Origin: Cellvibrionaceae bacterium
Lineage (GTDB): Bacteria > Pseudomonadota > Gammaproteobacteria > Pseudomonadales > Cellvibrionaceae
Assembly (NCBI GenBank): GCA_021151825.1
Contig: JAGKWQ010000006.1
Coordinates: forward strand, 1-64,000
Direction of reading: 5' to 3'
DNA length: 64,000 nucleotides
Part shown: positions 1 through 8,523 of the stretch, one piece after another
Numbering within the stretch: position 1 is the first letter of the stretch
Layout of the letters: every line of letters starts with the position of its first letter
Notes under the pieces: model-generated
What the model saw: only the letters and a program-made list of their open reading frames with translations
Database searches by the model: none
What the model was told of the DNA's origin: nothing
Translations under genes and position numbers: made by a program

Positions 1-1
1 T

Positions 2-1042
2 GAAACGTTAAATATTGAGTATTGGTTTAACAGCATCGAATATCAATTAGGCCGCATTGAACTTGCCGATGGAACTGTTGTTGAAAAATCCTGGATTGAG
101 CAGGAGTCATCGAAAATTATCGGTACAGAAGCTGCTGATTATCTGGTTGGTTCTGGTGGTAACGATGTGCTAATTGGTTTGGGAGGCAATGATTCTCTGA
201 ATGGTGAAGCTGGCAATGACAAAATCTACAGTGGTGCTGGCAACGATTCCATGGCCGGTGGTTTGGGTGATGATACTTATTATTGGGGACGCGGTGATGG
301 TAATGATTACATCAACGATTATTCCTATTATGAGTTCAACAACCCTTTACACAATGACAAGCTAATTTTATTGGAAGGTATTTTAGCTGCGGATATTCGC
401 TGGAGCAGAGAAGGATACAATTTGGTTGCGACGATCAAGGACACTAGTGAAAGTCTGAGAATTGAATCGTGGTTTAGTGGAGAGGGATATAAGTTAACTT
501 CTATCGAGCTTTTTGATGGGACGGTTCTTGATAAGGCTGCAATTGAACTTGAAGTGCGGACATTTACAGGAACTGCATCTGCAGATAGCTTGATTGGTTA
601 TGAAACAGATGATGTCTTCACTGGGCTCGGTGGCGACGATTTTCTTTCCGGGCGTTTAGGAAGTGATACCTACATTTTTGGAGCAGGATCTGGTCAGGAT
701 GTTATTGATAACTATGACTACGATTCAGCAAGCATTGATGTTGCTCGCTTTATTAATACCTCATCGGAAGATCTCTGGTTCTCCCGCTCTGGCAATGATC
801 TATTAATTAATCGAGTGGGTACAGTTGATTCGGTAAGAGTCAATTATTGGTACTCGGGTACTTCATATCAGCTTGATAAAATTGAAGTTGATTCTGCAAC
901 GTTACTTAACGCTCAGGTTAATCAATTGGTAAATGCAATGGCTGCATTTTCTCCACCAACGGGTGTTGGCTCTGTTATATCGCAAGATGTAAAAGACCAG
1001 CTTCAACCTGTCCTCGCTGCTACATGGCAAGCAAATACATAA
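2..1042 (+). CDS. RTX calcium-binding repeat protein, C-terminal part (5' end outside window)
   Basis: The frame is open from base 2, so the gene starts before the window; at least 346 residues are visible. It contains nonapeptide repeats of the GGxGxDxLx type (GGNDSLNGE, GAGNDSMAGG, LGGDDFLSGR) separated by segments with the W-FSGEGYKLTSIELFDGT pattern of the haemolysin-type calcium-binding related domain. Such repeats bind Ca2+ after type I secretion. The C-terminal tail (LVNAMAAF...ISQDVKDQLQ...TWQ) is nearly the same as that of the next gene and is probably the uncleaved type I secretion signal or an anchoring segment. No transporter genes are visible here. Family assignment is sure; the biological role (adhesin, matrix protein, enzyme) cannot be told without the N-terminus. 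Confidence 0.9.
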   Translation, partial: ETLNIEYWFNSIEYQLGRIELADGTVVEKSWIEQESSKIIGTEAADYLVGSGGNDVLIGLGGNDSLNGEAGNDKIYSGAGNDSMAGGLGDDTYYWGRGDGNDYINDYSYYEFNNPLHNDKLILLEGILAADIRWSREGYNLVATIKDTSESLRIESWFSGEGYKLTSIELFDGTVLDKAAIELEVRTFTGTASADSLIGYETDDVFTGLGGDDFLSGRLGSDTYIFGAGSGQDVIDNYDYDSASIDVARFINTSSEDLWFSRSGNDLLINRVGTVDSVRVNYWYSGTSYQLDKIEVDSATLLNAQVNQLVNAMAAFSPPTGVGSVISQDVKDQLQPVLAATWQANT

Positions 1043-1050
1043 TGATTTGG

Positions 1051-1085
1051 CACACCTGAGTGAGATTACTCAGGTGTGCTTTTTT
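1051..1085 (+). terminator. Rho-independent terminator after first RTX gene
   Basis: An 11-bp perfect stem (CACACCTGAGT / ACTCAGGTGTG, loop of 6) is followed directly by CTTTTTT. It begins 8 bases after the stop codon and separates the two RTX genes into different transcripts. Confidence 0.9.
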
Positions 1086-1191
1086 CATAAATCTTTCACC
1101 ACTTTTTCTTGAGCAGCGAAATTTATTTTTTATTTTTCAAAATCGACTTTGCTGGTTCATTTTCCCTTAAATCTATACAGGAGTTAAAAAT

Positions 1192-4100
1192 ATGGCTGTA
1201 ATAATTGGCGATTCCACTGCAAATGATCTGATCGGTGCAGAAACGGACGATTTTCTTTACGGTGAAGAGGGCAATGATACTTTGTCTGGTGGTGCCGGAA
1301 ATGATGTGCTTGATGGTGGTGAAGGAGATGATGCGTTATACGGTGAGCAAGGTGATGACACATATCTTTTTGGTTATGGCGATGGAAGTGATTATGTTTT
1401 TAAATCCGGCATAACAGACGGCGTAGATGTTTTGCAATTTAAAGAAGGCATTGTGTTTGCGGATCTTGTTTTCGCCAGGGATTCTATGGATTTCGATACG
1501 CTGGTTATCTCACTTGCCAATTCAACAGATCAAATTCGTATCCAGAACTATTTTAATTCGGTCGAGCAGCCTTCCGGTGAGTTTTTCCTGATTAAACTAT
1601 TTGATGGAACTTTAATTAGTAATACCGCAATCGTTGATTTATTTGGCCGTGAATATATTGGCACAAATGCGGCTGACAGTATTACTGGTACGGTTGGAAA
1701 CGATTCGATTTATGGGTTTGACGGTAACGACAGTGTTGTCAGTGGTAATGGAGACGATTATATCCTCGGTGGAAATGGCGATGATTCAATCGTTGCCGGG
1801 GATGGTGATGATGATATTTTTGGAGAGAACGGCAGTGATTATATTGATGCTGGTGCCGGCTCCAATTATGTAGAAGGTGGTATCGGTAATGACACTGTAA
1901 TTGCTGGTGCAGATTACGACATTATTTTTGGGGGGGATGATAACGATCAAATTTACGGTGGCGGTGGTGGTGATTACCTGAATGGAAACTCCGGTAACGA
2001 TAGTATTTTCGGTGAAGCCGGTGCCGATAATATTTGGGGTGAAGAAGGTAATGACATCCTGAATGGTGGTGACGGTAATGATAGTTTGTACGGTAATAAC
2101 GGCAGTGATTCGTTAATTGGTGCAGACGGTGATGATCTTTTGCAAGCAGGTGATGGTGCTGATTCGTTGAATGGTGGCAATGGTGATGACTACCTCTATG
2201 GTGATGCAGGAAATGATTTGCTGTACGGTGGGCAAGGCGATGATCGTATTTTTGGCGGCGCTGATGCCGATGTGATGTATGGAGAAGATGGGGCAGATTT
2301 TCTGGACGGTGGTGATGGCAGCGACAGCGTCTATGGTGCTGAGGGCGCGGATTTTCTGTTAGGTTTTAGTGGCAATGATTATTTAAATGGCGGTAATGGA
2401 AATGATTCACTTATCGGTGGGGATGGCAATGATTCGATTGAAGGTGGAGCCGGCGATGACTTTATCGTAGGTGAGGGCGGTGCAGATACTCTACAAGGTG
2501 GCGATGGTAACGATACCTATTCTTTCCAGTCCGGTTTTGGGCAAGACATTATTATTGATCAAAGTGGTTATCATACGTTGATAATTTCTGTACTGCCGGC
2601 AGAGGTTGTACTTTCCAGAACGGCGAATAATTTAACCATTCAAATTCCCGCAACCGGCGATGCTGTTGTTGTTCAAAATTATTTTTCTGTGAGCCACAGA
2701 AATATTGAAAAAATACAATTTTCAGATTTGACCACCTGGAATGCTAACAACATTCTCGATCAATTTACCATTTGGGGTACTGCCGGTAATGACACAATCA
2801 CAGGTACCCAGTACGACGATATTATTAAAGCGCTTGCGGGTAATGATTCCATTATTGCCGGCTTAGGCAATGACATTATTGATGGCGGCACTGGTGCCGA
2901 CACCATGCTCGGCGGTGGTGGCGATGATGTTTATATTGTTGATGATGCGTTAGATATTGTTACTGAAATTACTAATGAAGGAATTGATACTGTAAAAACC
3001 TCGGTGACTTATACCCTGGGTGCCAATGTTGAGAACATATATCTCACCGGTACAGCTGCAATAAACGGTATTGGTAATACCCTAAGCAATATCATGCATG
3101 GTAATGATCAAGATAATACTTTATCGGGGTATAACGGTAATGATCAGCTCTGGGGGTACGGCGGCGATGATTTCTTAGCAGGTGGTGCTGGTGCAGATAC
3201 TTTGTATGGTGGAGCGGGAAACGATATTTATTCCTTTATAGATGGTGGCGATGTACTTGTCGAATATGAAAATGAAGGTGTTGATCTTGTTCGTACTACA
3301 GTCACCTACACGCTCGGTGCAAATCTGGAAAATCTGGCGATTTATGCCTACAACGTAAATGGCTTTGGCAACGAATTGGATAATTATATTACAGGTTACT
3401 ACGATGCAAATTATCTTGAAGGTAAAGCCGGTAATGACACCCTGGATGGTGGCGCAGGTAATGATACGCTCGTTGGTGGGATTGGTGACGACACTTATAT
3501 TTTGGACAATGTTTCAGATCAAATTATTGAAAATTTAAATGAAGGTACGGACTCAGTCCGGGCAGCATTTACATTTACGCTAAACGATAGCCTTGAAAAT
3601 TTAACTTTAACGAGCACTGGAAATGGATATGGAAATCAATTTAACAATATATTAATTGGCAGCACTGCAGATAATTTGTTGAGTGGCGGCGGGGGCAATG
3701 ACACGCTTGATGGCGGTACTGGTGCAGATACATTAATTGGAGGAACCGGCAATGATCAATATTACGTTGATAATGCCGGGGACATTGTTACTGAAAATGC
3801 AAACGAAGGCATCGATACTGTTTTCACCAGTGTTAATAATTATGTGTTGGGTGCAAATCTGGAAAATGTGACCATTTCAGTTACCAGTTCGAACAATGTC
3901 ACAGGTAATGAATTGAACAACGTTATTGTCGGCAGTCGTGGAAATAATGTGATTGATGGTGGTCTTGGAATTGACACAATGATTGGTGGTAGTAATAGTG
4001 ATACCTACAAAGTAGATAATTCGGCTGATGTAATTATTGAGGATGTAGACGAACTGGCACCTGTCGCCAAAGATAGAGTGGAAGCAACGGCCAGCTATGT

Positions 4101-5142
4101 ATTGTCCGCAAATATTGAAGAGCTTACGCTATTTGGTCCTGCTACACATGGAACTGGAAATGCAGGGGACAATATCATAAGAGGAAATGAGTTGGATAAT
4201 TACCTTGATGGTGGTGCAGGTAATGATGCCATGCTAGGTGGAGCTGGTAACGACACCTATGTTGTCGATTCTGTGGATGATGTTGTGAATGAGCTCTCCA
4301 ATACGGATGCCGCTGACAAGGTTTTATCCAGCGTTTCATTCACATTGCCAACTGCGGTAGAGATTCTGGTGCTTACCGGTAACAATGCTATTAATGGAAC
4401 CGGTGGTGTATATGCAAACAGAATAGAAGGTAACAGCGCCGCCAACATCTTAAATGGCGGCGGCGGCGCAGATACCTTAATTGGTGGTGCAGGAGACGAT
4501 ACCTATATTGTCGATAACGTTGGTGATGTTGTTACCGAATATGCCAATGAAGGTTACGACACTGTTAATTCCAGTATTACTCGCACCCTGGGTGATAATC
4601 TGGAGGCATTAACATTAACAGGCACTGCCAATATCCACGCAACAGGTAATGCATTAGATAATTATCTGACGGGAAATACCGGCAATAATAATCTCATTGC
4701 CAATGAAGGTAATGATACTTTGAATGGCGGTGCAGGTAACGACAATCTCACCGGCGGTACCGGGAATGATTTGTATTTATTTGGACGGGGTTACGCATTG
4801 GATACCGTTTTCGAGAATGACTCCACCGCAGGCAATACCGATGTTGTCCAGTTGGGGGCTGACATTGCGGTTGATCAATTATGGTTTAGCCATGTCGGTA
4901 ATAATCTGGAGATCAGTATTGTAGGCACATCAGATAAGTTAGTTGTTAATAGTTGGTATTCCGGTAGTGCTTATCAAGTTGAGCAAATTAAACTAAGTGA
5001 TGGTTCGACGCTGTTAAATACCCAGGTTGAAGCACTGGTTTCTGCTATGGCAGCATTCGCACCACCATCAGGTTCCGGAGCGGTTATATCGCAAGATGTA
5101 AAAGACCAACTTCAATCGGTATGGGCAACATCATGGCAGTAA
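1192..5142 (+). CDS. Large RTX repeat protein with seven YTLGANxENL modules
   Basis: This 1316-residue protein is preceded by CAGGAGTTAAAAAT. It starts directly in RTX repeats with no Sec signal, as expected for type I secretion. Order: short RTX block (about 1-55), calcium-binding-related domain (about 60-150), long RTX block (about 160-450), a second related domain (about 455-525), then about 700 residues built from seven copies of a roughly 100-residue module. Each module pairs a DTYxVDNxxDxVxExxNEGxDTV segment with a YTLGANLENLxLTG segment and intervening GGxGNDTL repeats. The last 50 residues match the tail of the upstream gene (ISQDVKDQLQ). It is acidic and Gly/Asp/Asn-rich, and must fold on secretion with Ca2+. 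No catalytic domain is visible, so an adhesin or matrix role is an inference. Confidence 0.9.
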   Translation: MAVIIGDSTANDLIGAETDDFLYGEEGNDTLSGGAGNDVLDGGEGDDALYGEQGDDTYLFGYGDGSDYVFKSGITDGVDVLQFKEGIVFADLVFARDSMDFDTLVISLANSTDQIRIQNYFNSVEQPSGEFFLIKLFDGTLISNTAIVDLFGREYIGTNAADSITGTVGNDSIYGFDGNDSVVSGNGDDYILGGNGDDSIVAGDGDDDIFGENGSDYIDAGAGSNYVEGGIGNDTVIAGADYDIIFGGDDNDQIYGGGGGDYLNGNSGNDSIFGEAGADNIWGEEGNDILNGGDGNDSLYGNNGSDSLIGADGDDLLQAGDGADSLNGGNGDDYLYGDAGNDLLYGGQGDDRIFGGADADVMYGEDGADFLDGGDGSDSVYGAEGADFLLGFSGNDYLNGGNGNDSLIGGDGNDSIEGGAGDDFIVGEGGADTLQGGDGNDTYSFQSGFGQDIIIDQSGYHTLIISVLPAEVVLSRTANNLTIQIPATGDAVVVQNYFSVSHRNIEKIQFSDLTTWNANNILDQFTIWGTAGNDTITGTQYDDIIKALAGNDSIIAGLGNDIIDGGTGADTMLGGGGDDVYIVDDALDIVTEITNEGIDTVKTSVTYTLGANVENIYLTGTAAINGIGNTLSNIMHGNDQDNTLSGYNGNDQLWGYGGDDFLAGGAGADTLYGGAGNDIYSFIDGGDVLVEYENEGVDLVRTTVTYTLGANLENLAIYAYNVNGFGNELDNYITGYYDANYLEGKAGNDTLDGGAGNDTLVGGIGDDTYILDNVSDQIIENLNEGTDSVRAAFTFTLNDSLENLTLTSTGNGYGNQFNNILIGSTADNLLSGGGGNDTLDGGTGADTLIGGTGNDQYYVDNAGDIVTENANEGIDTVFTSVNNYVLGANLENVTISVTSSNNVTGNELNNVIVGSRGNNVIDGGLGIDTMIGGSNSDTYKVDNSADVIIEDVDELAPVAKDRVEATASYVLSANIEELTLFGPATHGTGNAGDNIIRGNELDNYLDGGAGNDAMLGGAGNDTYVVDSVDDVVNELSNTDAADKVLSSVSFTLPTAVEILVLTGNNAINGTGGVYANRIEGNSAANILNGGGGADTLIGGAGDDTYIVDNVGDVVTEYANEGYDTVNSSITRTLGDNLEALTLTGTANIHATGNALDNYLTGNTGNNNLIANEGNDTLNGGAGNDNLTGGTGNDLYLFGRGYALDTVFENDSTAGNTDVVQLGADIAVDQLWFSHVGNNLEISIVGTSDKLVVNSWYSGSAYQVEQIKLSDGSTLLNTQVEALVSAMAAFAPPSGSGAVISQDVKDQLQSVWATSWQ

Positions 5143-5168
5143 TAAGGATATAATTTTATCCTTATTTG

Positions 5169-5193
5169 AAAGGCGGCATTTGCCGCCTTTTTT
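5169..5193 (+). terminator. Rho-independent terminator after RTX gene
   Basis: A perfect stem AAAGGCGGCA / TGCCGCCTTT with a minimal loop and a run of T residues lies 27 bases after the RTX stop codon. Confidence 0.9.
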
Positions 5194-5253
5194 GTTGTAT
5201 GAAGCAAGGAATTTATACTTCATAAAAATATTTTAGCTAATGGAAAATTATTA

Positions 5254-5760
5254 ATGAATTTTCATCTGGAATTGTCTTTTGGATTGTTGTTTCATCTCGG
5301 TGTTTTTATATTTTCTATTTTCTTACTGTATAAATTCTACCGGTTTGCTTTCAACTCACCCAAGCCTTCTGGCCCAGCAGCGATTGGCAGGGGAATGGGC
5401 GTGCTTGTTTTAGGTGAGATATTAGGTGCATATCTGGTTTGGTGCCTGGTGAGTATATTTAATGCGTTTGCAGGTTTGGAATCGATTGATTCAGTGGTGA
5501 AATTTCTATCGTTAATTATATTTTATGCAGCATCTATTGGGTCTGGTTTTATTGCATCGAGAACTAATGAAGATACTGCAACAATGAATTACAAAATACA
5601 GGTGGCTGCAGGTTTTATCCCAAATGGTATTATCGGGCTTATCGTATTCTCAGGAGGTATATACAACCACCTGGCATTTTGGCCTTACGCCATTCTTGTG
5701 CTGGTCGGGGGACTGATTCAAATTAAATACGGTCAAATATTGGAATCTAAAATCAATTAA
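5254..5760 (+). CDS. Multi-pass membrane protein of unknown function
   Basis: A 168-residue, strongly hydrophobic protein with about four to five predicted membrane helices (near residues 8-28, 50-70, 85-105, 120-140 and 145-162). The motif YRFAFNSPKPSGPAAIGRG between the first two helices is polar and basic and probably cytoplasmic. I do not recognise the family. It lies alone between the RTX terminator and an SRPBCC gene, with no clear Shine-Dalgarno sequence (TAATGGAAAATTATTAATG), so the start is less certain than the frame. Confidence 0.65.
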   Translation: MNFHLELSFGLLFHLGVFIFSIFLLYKFYRFAFNSPKPSGPAAIGRGMGVLVLGEILGAYLVWCLVSIFNAFAGLESIDSVVKFLSLIIFYAASIGSGFIASRTNEDTATMNYKIQVAAGFIPNGIIGLIVFSGGIYNHLAFWPYAILVLVGGLIQIKYGQILESKIN

Positions 5761-5886
5761 GCTGTGACAGATGTTTGGGAATACCTAAATTAATTTTTCA
5801 GGTATTGTCGAAATGCCATTTTTTCAATCGACTATTAAGTACCAGCGTATGGTTACTTCACCGTTTACTTTAATAGGAGATTCATT

Positions 5887-6333
5887 ATGTCTACCAATAG
5901 CGTGCATTTTCACCGTGTATTCCGCACGACGCCTGAAAAGGTTTATCGCGCTTTTACTGAAGCTGATGCCTTTGCAAGATGGCTCCCTCCCTGTGGTTTT
6001 ACCGCAAAAGTCCATCATCTGGATGCGAGAGTAGGCGGCTCTTACAAAATGTCATTCACCAACTTCACTACCGGCAATGGCCATTCATTTGGTGGTACTT
6101 ATGTGGAGTTAAGCCCATATAAACACATAGCCTACACGGCTAAATTTGATGATCCCAATTTGCCGGGCGAAATGAAAACGACAGTAGATTTAACGCCAGT
6201 GTCCTGCGGCGTTGAAATCAAAATCACGCAAGAGGGCATTCCTGCTGTGATACCGACGGAAGCTTGTTATCTTGGTTGGCAGGAATCGCTGGAGTTTTTG
6301 GCTAAATTGGTGGAGCCGGAGATTCCGGAATAA
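5887..6333 (+). CDS. SRPBCC (AHSA1-type) family protein
   Basis: A 148-residue protein of the START/Bet v1-like fold, preceded by ATAGGAGATTCATT. The N-terminal FHRVFRTTPEKVYRAFTEADAFARWLPP is the usual opening of AHSA1-type SRPBCC proteins, followed by RVGGSYKMSF, GGTYVELSPYKHIAYT and the C-terminal GWQESLEFLAKLVEP helix. These proteins form a hydrophobic pocket for lipids or other small ligands; the ligand cannot be told. It sits 121 bases before a VOC-fold gene on the same strand, a common pairing of small stress or detoxification proteins, but no operon evidence beyond proximity. Confidence 0.88.
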   Translation: MSTNSVHFHRVFRTTPEKVYRAFTEADAFARWLPPCGFTAKVHHLDARVGGSYKMSFTNFTTGNGHSFGGTYVELSPYKHIAYTAKFDDPNLPGEMKTTVDLTPVSCGVEIKITQEGIPAVIPTEACYLGWQESLEFLAKLVEPEIPE

Positions 6334-6454
6334 TTTGCTTTTTCTTAATGAACTTTCGTGTTTCGCAATGGGTCATCTAAAGAAATAACCCATCGCCTAT
6401 GCATTTTCGAATTGCAATCAAATCGTGATGCTAACTCAATAATAGAGGTCTGAT

Positions 6455-6940
6455 ATGACTAATCCAGCTAAAAATACTATCTGCATTTGGTTTGATCGTG
6501 AGGCCGAAGACGCTGCACAGTTTTATGCTAAAACATTTCCGGATTCATTTGTTACAGCGGTTAACTTGGCCCCCGGTGATTATCCATCGGGAAAAGAAGG
6601 GAATGTATTGACGGTCGAATTTACGGTGTTGGGAATTCCGTGTATCGGCCTTAATGGCGGCCCTGTTTTCAAACAATCTGAAGCCTTTTCATTTCAAATT
6701 GCTACCAAAGATCAAGAGGAAACAGATCGCTACTGGAATGCCATCGTTAATAACGGTGGTCAGGAAAGTGAGTGTGGGTGGTGTAAGGATAAGTGGGGGG
6801 TATCCTGGCAAATCACACCCATCGTATTATCCCAAGGTGTCACTAACCCGGATCCCGTTGTTGCCAAACGTGTGTTTGATGCAATGATGACTATGCGCAA
6901 AATCGATGTGGCTGCGATTGAAAAAGCGGTTCGTGGCTGA
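6455..6940 (+). CDS. VOC-fold PhnB-like protein (3-demethylubiquinone-9 methyltransferase-like domain)
   Basis: A 161-residue protein with an AATAGAGGTCTGAT leader. The sequence has the PhnB/glyoxalase-like layout: CIWFDREAEDAAQFYAKTFP near residue 10, VEFTVLGIPCIGLNGGP in the middle, and CGWCKDKWGVSWQITP followed by a helical RVFDAMMTMRKID tail. VOC proteins of this group are often annotated as 3-demethylubiquinone methyltransferase, which is misleading, because no SAM motif exists. Substrate and reaction are unknown. It ends at a bidirectional hairpin shared with the convergent gene. Confidence 0.9.
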   Translation: MTNPAKNTICIWFDREAEDAAQFYAKTFPDSFVTAVNLAPGDYPSGKEGNVLTVEFTVLGIPCIGLNGGPVFKQSEAFSFQIATKDQEETDRYWNAIVNNGGQESECGWCKDKWGVSWQITPIVLSQGVTNPDPVVAKRVFDAMMTMRKIDVAAIEKAVRG

Positions 6941-6961
6941 TCTTATTTCAGTTCTTATTTC

Positions 6962-6997
6962 AGTATGACCTCAAGTAAAACTTAAGGTCATACTTTT
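6962..6997. terminator. Bidirectional terminator hairpin
   Basis: AGTATGACCT pairs with AGGTCATACT and AAGT with ACTT inside, followed by TTTT. It lies between the convergent VOC gene and the secreted protein gene. Confidence 0.7.
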
Positions 6998-7019
6998 CGT
7001 TTATTTCCGTATTTGGTTA

Positions 7020-7616
7020 TTAATAAGATGAAATTTTTTCAATTGCAGTTTCATCCCCTGTTGAAGCCCCTGTATCACGTATAGATTTCAAATAAATAGT
7101 GGAAACGTAGCTGTTAACGGGAAACTCCAGCCAACTGCCTGCTCTAAGTACATCTTTTTCACCAATCAAAACTCCATTAACAAAAACCTGAAGATGAGCT
7201 TTAGTAACACTTCCAATATCATCCCGAGCAAAGATCGATATTTTTTGCACATAAGATTGAGGGTAATTGATCTGAATAAAGTTCGCTCTTCCGCATTGTT
7301 CCCCTCCGATGCAAATTGCACTATCACGAGTAAAGACTGCAGTTAGTGCGGATAAGGTGTCTTCAACAGTAGCATCATGTAAGTTTTCTGATCTGTGGCA
7401 ATTGCCAGGCGAAAGAATGCCATATCCAGTGCAATACGGGTGTTGGATACTGGTGACTCCATCAGAAGAGGAAATTTTCCAATAGTTATATTGGTTATAC
7501 ATAAAATTCAGGTTTACGTAGGGACCCGTTGTTGTAAAAGTAGTTCCTGCCGAAACAGAACCTGCTATTAAGAGGAATATGGTTGTTGCAAATGCTTTAT
7601 ATATGTTTTTCATCAT
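7020..7616 (-). CDS. Secreted protein of unknown function
   Basis: A 198-residue protein with a clear signal peptide (MKNIYKAFATTIFLLIAGSVSA, cleavage after Ala 23). The mature part has four to five Cys residues (CTGYG, GNCH, CIGGEQCG), which may form disulfides in the periplasm, and a beta-rich C-terminal half (IQINYPQSYVQKISIFARDD, AHLQVFVNGVLIGEKDV, STIYLKSIRDTG) that resembles a carbohydrate-binding or discoidin-like beta-sandwich, but I cannot name a family. It is followed 32 bases upstream on the same strand by the PEBP lipoprotein gene, so the two may be co-transcribed. Confidence 0.7.
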   Translation of the reverse strand: MMKNIYKAFATTIFLLIAGSVSAGTTFTTTGPYVNLNFMYNQYNYWKISSSDGVTSIQHPYCTGYGILSPGNCHRSENLHDATVEDTLSALTAVFTRDSAICIGGEQCGRANFIQINYPQSYVQKISIFARDDIGSVTKAHLQVFVNGVLIGEKDVLRAGSWLEFPVNSYVSTIYLKSIRDTGASTGDETAIEKISSY

Positions 7617-7648
7617 AAGATTCCTTCAAATTAAAATTTGCCAATGGG

Positions 7649-8386
7649 TTATTTATATAAATACGTACCGGTAATTTCAGCTTTCTGGATTATTGAGCTG
7701 GCATATTGGGTTTCAAAGTCGTTGCGACGCATGGGGCGACTGGTATTCACCGGAAGGCTCTCTTTATTTAACGCATAGAGTGCAAAGAAATAACGATGCG
7801 TGCCAGTTCCTTCCGGTGGGCACGGCCCTGCATATTTAGGTACACCATCATCATTTACACCTTCCACGCTGCCACTGGGCATCGCACGTAACGTTGCCCC
7901 CTCAGCGATAGCACGGGTATCCGCAGGAATGTTGTAGATGTTCCAGTGAACGTAGGGATAGCCCACCAGGGCAATTGCGTCGTAATCTTCCATGATGAGT
8001 ACAAAGCTTTTTATCTCGGTCGAACTGATATCCCATTGCAACTGCGGACTTAGTTCACCACCGAAGCATGAATACTGAATGGGGATTTTCCCTCCGGACA
8101 CAAAACTATTGGAGGTAAACGCAAACGGAATAACATTGGACAAACTGCTTTGAGACGATGAAAGTGCCGAGCTAAAGCTGCCGTTGATATTGGAACTATT
8201 GTTAGAGGAAGAGCTGGATATCAACGAGCTACTTTGCGTGAAACTACTTTGGCCGGAGGAACTTGGTATCAGGGAAGATGAGCTGCTGGTGGAAGGTATT
8301 GGCGACTTTTTGCTGCCGCTACCACCGCTACCACCACAGCCAATGATAAATACAGAGAGTAAAACCGAGAAAAACAAATGTCTCAT
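7649..8386 (-). CDS. YbhB/YbcL-type PEBP-fold lipoprotein with Ser-rich linker
   Basis: The start is set at the ATG at 8386, preceded by AAGG 8 bases upstream. The product is 245 residues with a lipobox FIIGC, so it is a lipoprotein. Residues about 17-85 form a Ser-rich linker typical of secreted Cellvibrio proteins. The rest is a phosphatidylethanolamine-binding/Raf kinase inhibitor-like domain: LSPQLQWDI, SFVLIMEDYDA, HWNIYNIPADT and GPCPPEGTGTHRYFFALYAL give the ligand-pocket Asp, His and Pro-rich motif. The domain binds anionic ligands; the in vivo ligand of bacterial members is unknown. A linker of this type on a PEBP domain is unusual. Confidence 0.88.
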   Translation of the reverse strand: MRHLFFSVLLSVFIIGCGGSGGSGSKKSPIPSTSSSSSLIPSSSGQSSFTQSSSLISSSSSNNSSNINGSFSSALSSSQSSLSNVIPFAFTSNSFVSGGKIPIQYSCFGGELSPQLQWDISSTEIKSFVLIMEDYDAIALVGYPYVHWNIYNIPADTRAIAEGATLRAMPSGSVEGVNDDGVPKYAGPCPPEGTGTHRYFFALYALNKESLPVNTSRPMRRNDFETQYASSIIQKAEITGTYLYK

Positions 8387-8440
8387 AGTGCAACCTTGCT
8401 GGATTGAGATTCGGAGGTTGCAGACTAAAAACATAGGAGC

Positions 8441-8472
8441 TAAAAAAGGTCCCTTTTTATAAAAAAGGACCT
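8441..8472 (-). terminator. Rho-independent terminator (minus strand) after AraC gene
   Basis: Read on the minus strand, AGGTCC-TTTTTTATAAAAAG-GGACCT is a hairpin with one mismatch followed by TTTTT. It lies 52 bases beyond the stop codon of the AraC-type gene. Confidence 0.65.
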
Positions 8473-8523
8473 ATTGAACCCGCCGATATTGTCAGTAACA
8501 TTACATTCCTATGAAATTTTATC

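Noticed and set aside
1260..5000. CRISPR-like or tandem DNA repeats in the RTX genes
   Set aside because: The repeats are coding nonapeptides and module repeats of different spacing, without conserved direct DNA repeats and unique spacers.
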